Source: Pelomyxa schiedti (Eukaryota > Evosea > Pelobiontida > Pelomyxidae). Taken from it: DNA of 25,692 nt. The position numbers were made by a program, and so were the translations under genes. The DNA lies in NCBI GenBank assembly GCA_020536535.1, contig JAHLWZ010000694.1, positions 4,247-29,938 on the forward strand. The letters are read 5' to 3'. Positions 20,619 to 25,692 of the stretch are shown in pieces. The first letter of the stretch is position 1, and every line of letters begins with the position of its first letter. The notes beneath the pieces are model-generated. The model was not told where the DNA came from. It ran no database searches and worked only from the letters and a program-made list of their open reading frames with translations.

Positions 20619-20798
20619 TTCAGGAAGGGCACAAGGGGATTAGACACCAGCATTATTTATCAGCCACCATAGGAATTTGGAACTTACTCCACCACCATGT
20701 ACTAGTTGAGATATCTATTTAAGGAGGAAAAACGAAACAAAATTTTGTTCATTTTGGTAAAATAGTTTTTTTTCTCTACCCGAGACTCTCTGGCTTCT
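20619..20798. other. Convergent 3' spacer
   Basis: 180 bp between convergent stop codons of the Gln/Pro-rich gene and the B12-type radical SAM gene. A T9 tract lies near 20766. Just after the first stop the plus frame still reads FRKGTRGLD (see findings). Confidence 0.4.
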
Positions 20799-23541
20799 TT
20801 AGGAATTGTTGGTGTTTGTTGTTGGGGTGGCGGTAACAGAAGGCTCTGCTATGGGTTGAGCAGGCACAGGGACTTGTGTGGCAGAAGTTACATCGGAGGT
20901 GGAAACAGTTGGGGCCGGTGTGGGAGTGGGAGTAGTACTTGTAGGCAATGGAAGAGGGGAGGGATTGGAGGGAGTTGAAGTGGTTGTTGGAACAGCAGGG
21001 GTGGTGTCGGCGTGGGCGGCGGTAGAGGGAGGGGTGGCAGGTGTGAGTATGGACGGGGACGTGGTGCTGGAAACCATAGCCAAAACGGCATCTTCTAGCT
21101 CCTTCCATAGCCTGCTGATGGCCTCAGTGTCCTCCGTGTTTTGTTGTCTGTGAAGCTGGAAAAATGATTATATAGGCGAAATTGCTTATCTTGTGGTATT
21201 GTGGTGTGAACAAATAAGCCATACTTCATTGCGTATTCTGTAGACATTTCTCCTGGCATCCGAGCTAACAGATGCCACATCTTCAAGAAGAGAATCTGGC
21301 AAGTAGTTTAGTTTATTTTTTTTGTTGAGGGACTTGTAACCTGTTTCATAGGGAACAGAAAGGTGAGGGAGAAGCATCGCCGGCATTTTGGCCAGCCAAC
21401 ATTCAGCGTCTAGACAGGACATTGTGCTGTGCCTCCATTTTGACCACATTCCAACAACACCAAATTGACTTCGTTGGGCTGGTTCAGAAAGAGGTGACAA
21501 TGGACTGAGAACGAGAGTGACTGGCTGAACACCACATTGAAAAAAATGACCTAACTCCAGAAAATGGAGAAAATACCTGCACTTCTAGAGCACCTACCAC
21601 AGGCAGTGTATTGAAAAAGTTTACTGTCGCTTCCACAGTTTCCTGTAAGAGTGTCAAGGAATGATGTTATTCCACACACCACTACCCTAGTTTCTCCTGG
21701 GAAACCGACTACCAGGGCTGCCCTGACTAAAACTGATCTTTCTAACAATAGAGTGAGACATTTTCGTATCATCTATGCTATCATCAAATGTAGAGGGAGA
21801 CATGAGGAAAGCCACCTCTACTGTTGTGTGTTTGCTCATATTGCTCAAAACTGTTTGTTCACAGCTTTCAACTCCAATGAAAACAAGTCGGCATCCTGAT
21901 TTTTGCATCAAATCAGCGATTTCTTCGTCTTGAACTGTATCTGCTCTATTTCAAGTCAGATACCTCAGTTATTGCACATCCTTGCATTCTCACCCCTCAC
22001 CCCCTCCCTTATCATATGAAAATATGCCTGATAAATGCCTTCCAAACAACATGGAGGTCACGTTTAATAAGTTCAGTCAAAAATTCCTTTGCCACAGTAC
22101 GGTTTATAAGAAGATTATCATTGGTAAAGAGTATCTGGAGTGAATGAATAAGAGTGTGAGGTTAAATGAACTAGGTACTCGTCGGAAACCATCTTTCCAA
22201 GGTGGGACACTACTAATCGTACGAAAAATGGAATCAGCACTGCATCGCGTTACATGAGGGGCAACTGCAGCGTAGTCGCAAAATGAACACCTAAGTGGTG
22301 TGAAAACAAGCCTGCTATGCACATTGCCAATCAATGGCATACTTAAATGGGCACCCTTGTCCAACTTGAACAGGGTACCAGGGTATTGGATATGCTGGTA
22401 CAGGTATTGCTGACCAATCTACTTCACAATCATTCGGCTCTTCTTCCTCAACTGGAGCAAATGAGACAACAGGTTCTTGTTAAAGAAGGAAAGTGCACTT
22501 GAAGTGAGAGTGAAATTTCCAATATCTGTGCTATACCAAGCTACATTGGGAATTCCCATCCATGAAGCATCCCCCTTAAGTTTTGACAATTTGTGAATAA
22601 AGCAAGAGAGGGAAAAAAAAAAAAAAATACCTTGAGCAAGCTATTGATCAATTTTATTGCAGATTTTTCACCATAAAGACTCACAATGAGATAGTCTACA
22701 GAAGACTGGAAAGACTGTGGACAAAAAAGAGGGGTGCCATTAATTCTCAAATCCCCAGTTTCTTTCTGCTTCAAAAAAAGCTTATAGGCCCTCAATATTC
22801 CGTGAAAATTGAGAGGGATAAGTTTGATGGATACTTAAAAACACGCATCCCCCCAGCAATGACAATAATGCCAGGATTCACTGATTTTGCGTGTGCAGCA
22901 ATTCTCTCTGTGAACCACCTTTTGGATGTAAAAAAAAAAAAAAAAACAAGATGTGTCCACACCATGTTGAAGTAAGTGTTGTGCTTATAAGCAGTAGTTT
23001 TGATGCAGCCACCTTCTCCTCAAACCTGGCTCGTGTGGCACGGCAGTAGGAGAACTCCACAGAAGCAGGAATTCCACAGTGTGTTTGTACTTGCTGCGCA
23101 ATTCGGGCAGCACCAAGCATAAGGTGGGCATGCTTTCTCCCAAAGTTAACAAGGGCTTGTGCTGCTGCTGCGTTCTGCTTTTCTTTAAGCAAGCAAAAAA
23201 AAGGGGAAGGGAGTTGTGTTCCGTCCAAGAGGCGAAAAAAAAGAGAGACATTGTGTGTGGTATGGTTTAAGTCTCACATTCGCTTACTTTGCCGTTTGTG
23301 AAGTACTCACACAGGAACGGAATGCTAGCATTGTAGCGGTCCTCAACGAGCAAAGGGTTCTCTATTACAAGAGGGTTCTCTGGTAGCAGTTACTCGGTGA
23401 GCAACAACAACAACTAGCAAAGTAGATCCTTTAATTATAACATAATATAATGTTCTCCCAGCACCCATCCCTGTTGGCATTAGTTCCCTGCCACTTTGAC
23501 AACATACCAGCTATTTCGGGTGCCCCGATAACCAGTGCCAT
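20799..23541 (-). CDS. Radical SAM enzyme with N-terminal B12-binding-type domain
   Basis: Fourteen exons in phase: 23541-23508, 23361-23288, 23177-22963, 22918-22843, 22780-22631, 22574-22499, 22451-22343, 22290-22179, 22134-22028, 21945-21822, 21772-21686, 21642-21577, 21524-21225, 21155-20799; 628 aa. N-terminal half follows the B12-binding-like pattern: ARFEEKVAASKLLLIST, NPGIIVIAGG, VDYLIVSLYGEKSA. Then the [4Fe-4S]/SAM cluster motif GCPFKCSFCDYAAV (Cys242, 246, 249), RADTVQDEEIADLM, RLVFIGVES and VVGFPGET, all standard for this superfamily. The DxHxxG-type cobalamin-binding His was not seen, so B12 may not be bound. A Thr/Pro/Ser-rich tail of about 75 residues follows. One intron (21946-22027) uses GC-AG. 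Known relatives are mainly bacterial and modify peptides, lipids or tRNA; the substrate here is unknown. Same strand as, and 176 bp from, another radical SAM gene. Confidence 0.85.
22928..22946. repeat. Poly-A/T tract in intron
   Basis: About 17 A on the plus strand (T on the coding strand) forms the polypyrimidine tract of the intron before exon 22918-22843. A similar tract at 22613-22627 lies in the intron after exon 22780-22631. Confidence 0.7.
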
Positions 23542-23717
23542 CGTCACTTGAACCGACAGAAAACCAGAATGGATTTTTGATGACCTTTTTTTCCCGAAGG
23601 TTCTTTTTGGTGTTGGCGGAAACGGGTTCCGTTTCAGTATTTCCTCTGGTAACAATGAGGCTGGGGTTCAGGAACCTCCTAAAGGTAACTTCTAACTCCT
23701 GGTCAAAGTCCAGCAGT

Positions 23718-25692
23718 CTAGAAATGAGAGTAGAATTCAAGAGGGTGAAGGTCATGTGTGGGATGTGAGTGTGTGACTATTGAGCGGCGCAGCTGGGTGC
23801 ATAGGTCACATTTCCCTGAGAAAGTTTGGGCTGGTGGTGCAGTGGAATTTGTTTGGGTTGTTGTTGCTGTGGTGGTGGTTGTTGTTGTTGCTGCTGCTGT
23901 TGGTGTGCTTGTTGTTGTGGTGTTTTGTTGTGGTCTTGTGACTTCTGGGTGGAATTCTTGGATGTAGGAGAATAGTGACCGGACACCACCGGTGTAGAGG
24001 GCATTGATCACGGGGTACTTTAGAGGCGATAAGGGCTTCCCCATGTCTTCCACATCAATTCCGAAACCTGGAATACTTCCTGGTGAGGGAAAGTGAGACT
24101 TTTCCAGGGCTATTACCACTGCATAGTCCTGGTATGTATTTTCCATACAGGTCCTTTTCGGATGAGCATTATCGCCATAAAAATGGGTTATTGAAGGTCA
24201 TACCACATGAAAGTGAGTAACGTTTGACAGGTTTCTATTTAACTGAATGCTATCTCACAGAAAGAAGAATATTTACCTTGCACACGAACCAGGGTTATCT
24301 TCAAAAATCCGTTCTAGGGTCTTTTGTTTTGACAATGGTCTAAAACCTGTTACCCACAAAATTTCTTTACATAAAAGGTAAACCTTAGGGTCTCTATGGC
24401 TCTCCCTCCTGGATGCAACCAATATTTCTCGGATATGTCACTTAGGTAATTGGAGTGTAATTGTTGCCAGTCTTCCAATGGATACAGGCGATTTACATCT
24501 CGCGATGCTAGGTCCTAATTCAAATAAATGCCTGCACCGTATTGTAGATAAAGCACACTGCACGAAAGTCTTGAACCCAAGGCATAACATCTGTGAGTAA
24601 TTAATAACATCGTTGGGGTGCGGTTGATGGCAATACCCATCCCCACATCGTCACAAGCCGTCAACACGCCCTGAACCTTGGAAAATGGAATGGCCTAACA
24701 ACAAAAAAAAGCATTACGAACAAAACGTGTAAAAATTGGAGTGAGGAAGCAGTACCTCATTGTGAAAGGGAGAAATTGACACTAACAGTGTCCTCAGCCC
24801 TCGATCATACAACTTTCTAAGTGTTTCAACTATTACAGTAAACCAATATAAAAGTTTACAAACTAAAGAAACCTGCAGAATGTCCATCTCTGAACCAACT
24901 TGAATTCGTCTCCACATAGTCAATGGACATGCCTTCCTCGTTAGCAGCCTCTAGGACACCACACAACCCTTCAATATTTAGCATGGGTTCTCCACCACCT
25001 AAGTGTCTCTAAGATTAAACAAACAATGAAAGATCCGCAAAAATGGCAAATACCAATGTGGACAGAATAGCAGTGCAGTGCTTGTATCTGAAAGTGCTGT
25101 TATTACTCTGAAACAATAAAGAGTGACATGCCCTTTGAAACATCAACTTTGCTTGAGCCTTTGTAATGTAGTCACGTGCCCTTGTTGGAGAACAGTTGTA
25201 CAGACAATGTTTGCATCTGAACCCACATTGTGAAAAACAAATAGGTGTAAAAAATAATGGAGGCACCTGCTGGTGCAGTGATAGTTTGTAATCAACCCTT
25301 TTCATTGTGTTGAGTTGCAATGAAAATGTTCCTTGTAAAAGTAATACCCCCACTCATCAAAGACGTGACATTCATTTTTCAAGTGTTCCACTTCCCCAAC
25401 AAAATTGACACGAATTCGAAGAAGAAAAGGAAGATGAATCTTTTGGTATCAAGATGAGTTTGAGAGAGGGCACAAGAGCTCGAGTAGTGACTGTACATTG
25501 TGGGCGAACGTGCCATTGAAGCATAGTACTCGCTGCCAGTGGTTGTTGTTGTTGCTGCTGTTGTTGTTTGAGCTGTTGGTGTTGTGTGTGGGTGACCGTG
25601 ATCGCGACCGAGATTGTGGCTGCGATTGTGGGTGTGAGTGTGATGCGGGTGGAGGTGTGATTGACTTGGCTGGTGCTTTTGATTCTGTTGTG
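23718..25692 (-). CDS. Radical SAM enzyme of bacterial type, 5' end beyond the window
   Basis: Twelve visible exons in phase: 25691-25497, 25439-25348, 25297-25054, 25008-24873, 24829-24756, 24694-24637, 24590-24559, 24514-24384, 24339-24277, 24234-24204, 24153-24117, 24079-23718; 484 aa visible. It opens in a Ser/Asn/Gln/Pro-rich frame with no ATG, so the start lies to the right. Core motifs: CGFRCKHCLYNCSP (CxxxCxxC cluster), HLGGGEPML, a TNSSWF strand, LLVSISPFHNE, WLHPGGRAIETL, HFHVDLYGKYIPGLCSG, and a C-terminal Cys pair KCDLCTQLRR before LHPLEFYSHF. This set matches an uncharacterised bacterial radical SAM family rather than any named eukaryotic enzyme. A Thr/Ala/Gln-rich insert of about 40 residues lies between the core and the Cys pair. 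The substrate is unknown. The splice ending exon 25297-25054 is the least certain. Confidence 0.85.
23853..23932 (-). repeat. Trinucleotide repeat tract inside radical SAM gene
   Basis: Mixed GTT/GCT/GGT triplets on the plus strand, read on the minus strand as ACA, ACC and GCA codons giving Thr- and Ala-rich sequence between the catalytic core and the C-terminal Cys pair. Open in frame throughout, so translated if the gene model is right. Confidence 0.8.
25542..25588 (-). repeat. Trinucleotide repeat (AAC/AGC) near the 5' visible end of the radical SAM gene
   Basis: Runs of GTT and GCT on the plus strand, read on the minus strand as AAC and AGC codons (poly Asn/Ser) in the chosen frame, or as Gln/Thr in others. 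Frame choice rests on the in-phase splice at 25497 into a well-supported exon. Confidence 0.7.

Noticed and set aside
20610-20625. Reassigned TAA codon, to explain similarity across the stop
   Set aside because: Dozens of well-supported exons in this window contain no in-frame TAA, TAG or TGA, and all three end other genes.
25630-25665. CACACTCACACC tract on the minus strand nearly identical to 9626-9662
   Set aside because: Simple-sequence convergence; flanks are unrelated, so it is not evidence of a dispersed element.
1-25692. Mobile elements, CRISPR arrays, tRNA or rRNA genes
   Set aside because: No transposase or reverse-transcriptase motifs, no terminal repeats, no regularly spaced direct repeats and no cloverleaf-type sequence were noticed by eye. 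A tool-based scan could still find a diverged tRNA.

Overview
Eukaryotic nuclear DNA, gene-dense and intron-rich. Ten protein genes were rebuilt by reading GT-AG splice junctions that keep protein families in phase. Most introns are about 25-100 nt, and many have a CTAAC/TTAAC-like branch site. TAA, TAG and TGA all serve as stops and none appears inside a well-supported exon, so the code is standard. Coding trinucleotide repeats (poly Gln, Thr, Pro, Asn) are common. Rif1, Chk2-type kinases and a possible Dsn1 suggest an opisthokont-grade or related protist, but the sequence alone does not place it.

Layout. 290-3626 (-): compact Rif1-like HEAT protein. 3723-6226 (+): FHA-kinase of Chk2/Rad53 type, head-to-head with Rif1 (96 bp between start codons). 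6383-8501 (-): a second FHA-kinase, tail-to-tail with the first. 8887-9346 (-): a weak small gene. 9477-12953 (+): Pro/Thr/His-rich protein with a helical C-terminus, possibly Dsn1/Mis13-like. 13108-13678 (+): Cys-rich zinc-binding protein with a CRIPT-like motif. 14143-18344 (-): a 20-exon gene joining a phosphoenolpyruvate-synthase-type phosphotransferase (ATP-binding plus phospho-His domains) to a C-terminal RING finger. 18901-20618 (+): Gln/Pro-rich protein with an unidentified globular domain. 20799-23541 (-): B12-binding-type radical SAM enzyme. 23718-25692 (-, 5' end outside the window): a second radical SAM enzyme of bacterial type.

Themes. The left third groups three genome-maintenance genes (Rif1 and two checkpoint kinases) with a shared promoter interval and convergent 3' ends. 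The right half holds three enzymes of bacterial-looking families (PEP-synthase-like and two radical SAM), all intron-rich and so long resident. The most unusual object is the phosphotransferase-RING fusion: the conserved phospho-His domain runs directly into a C3HC4 RING within one exon, in the place where PEP synthase would carry its substrate-binding barrel.
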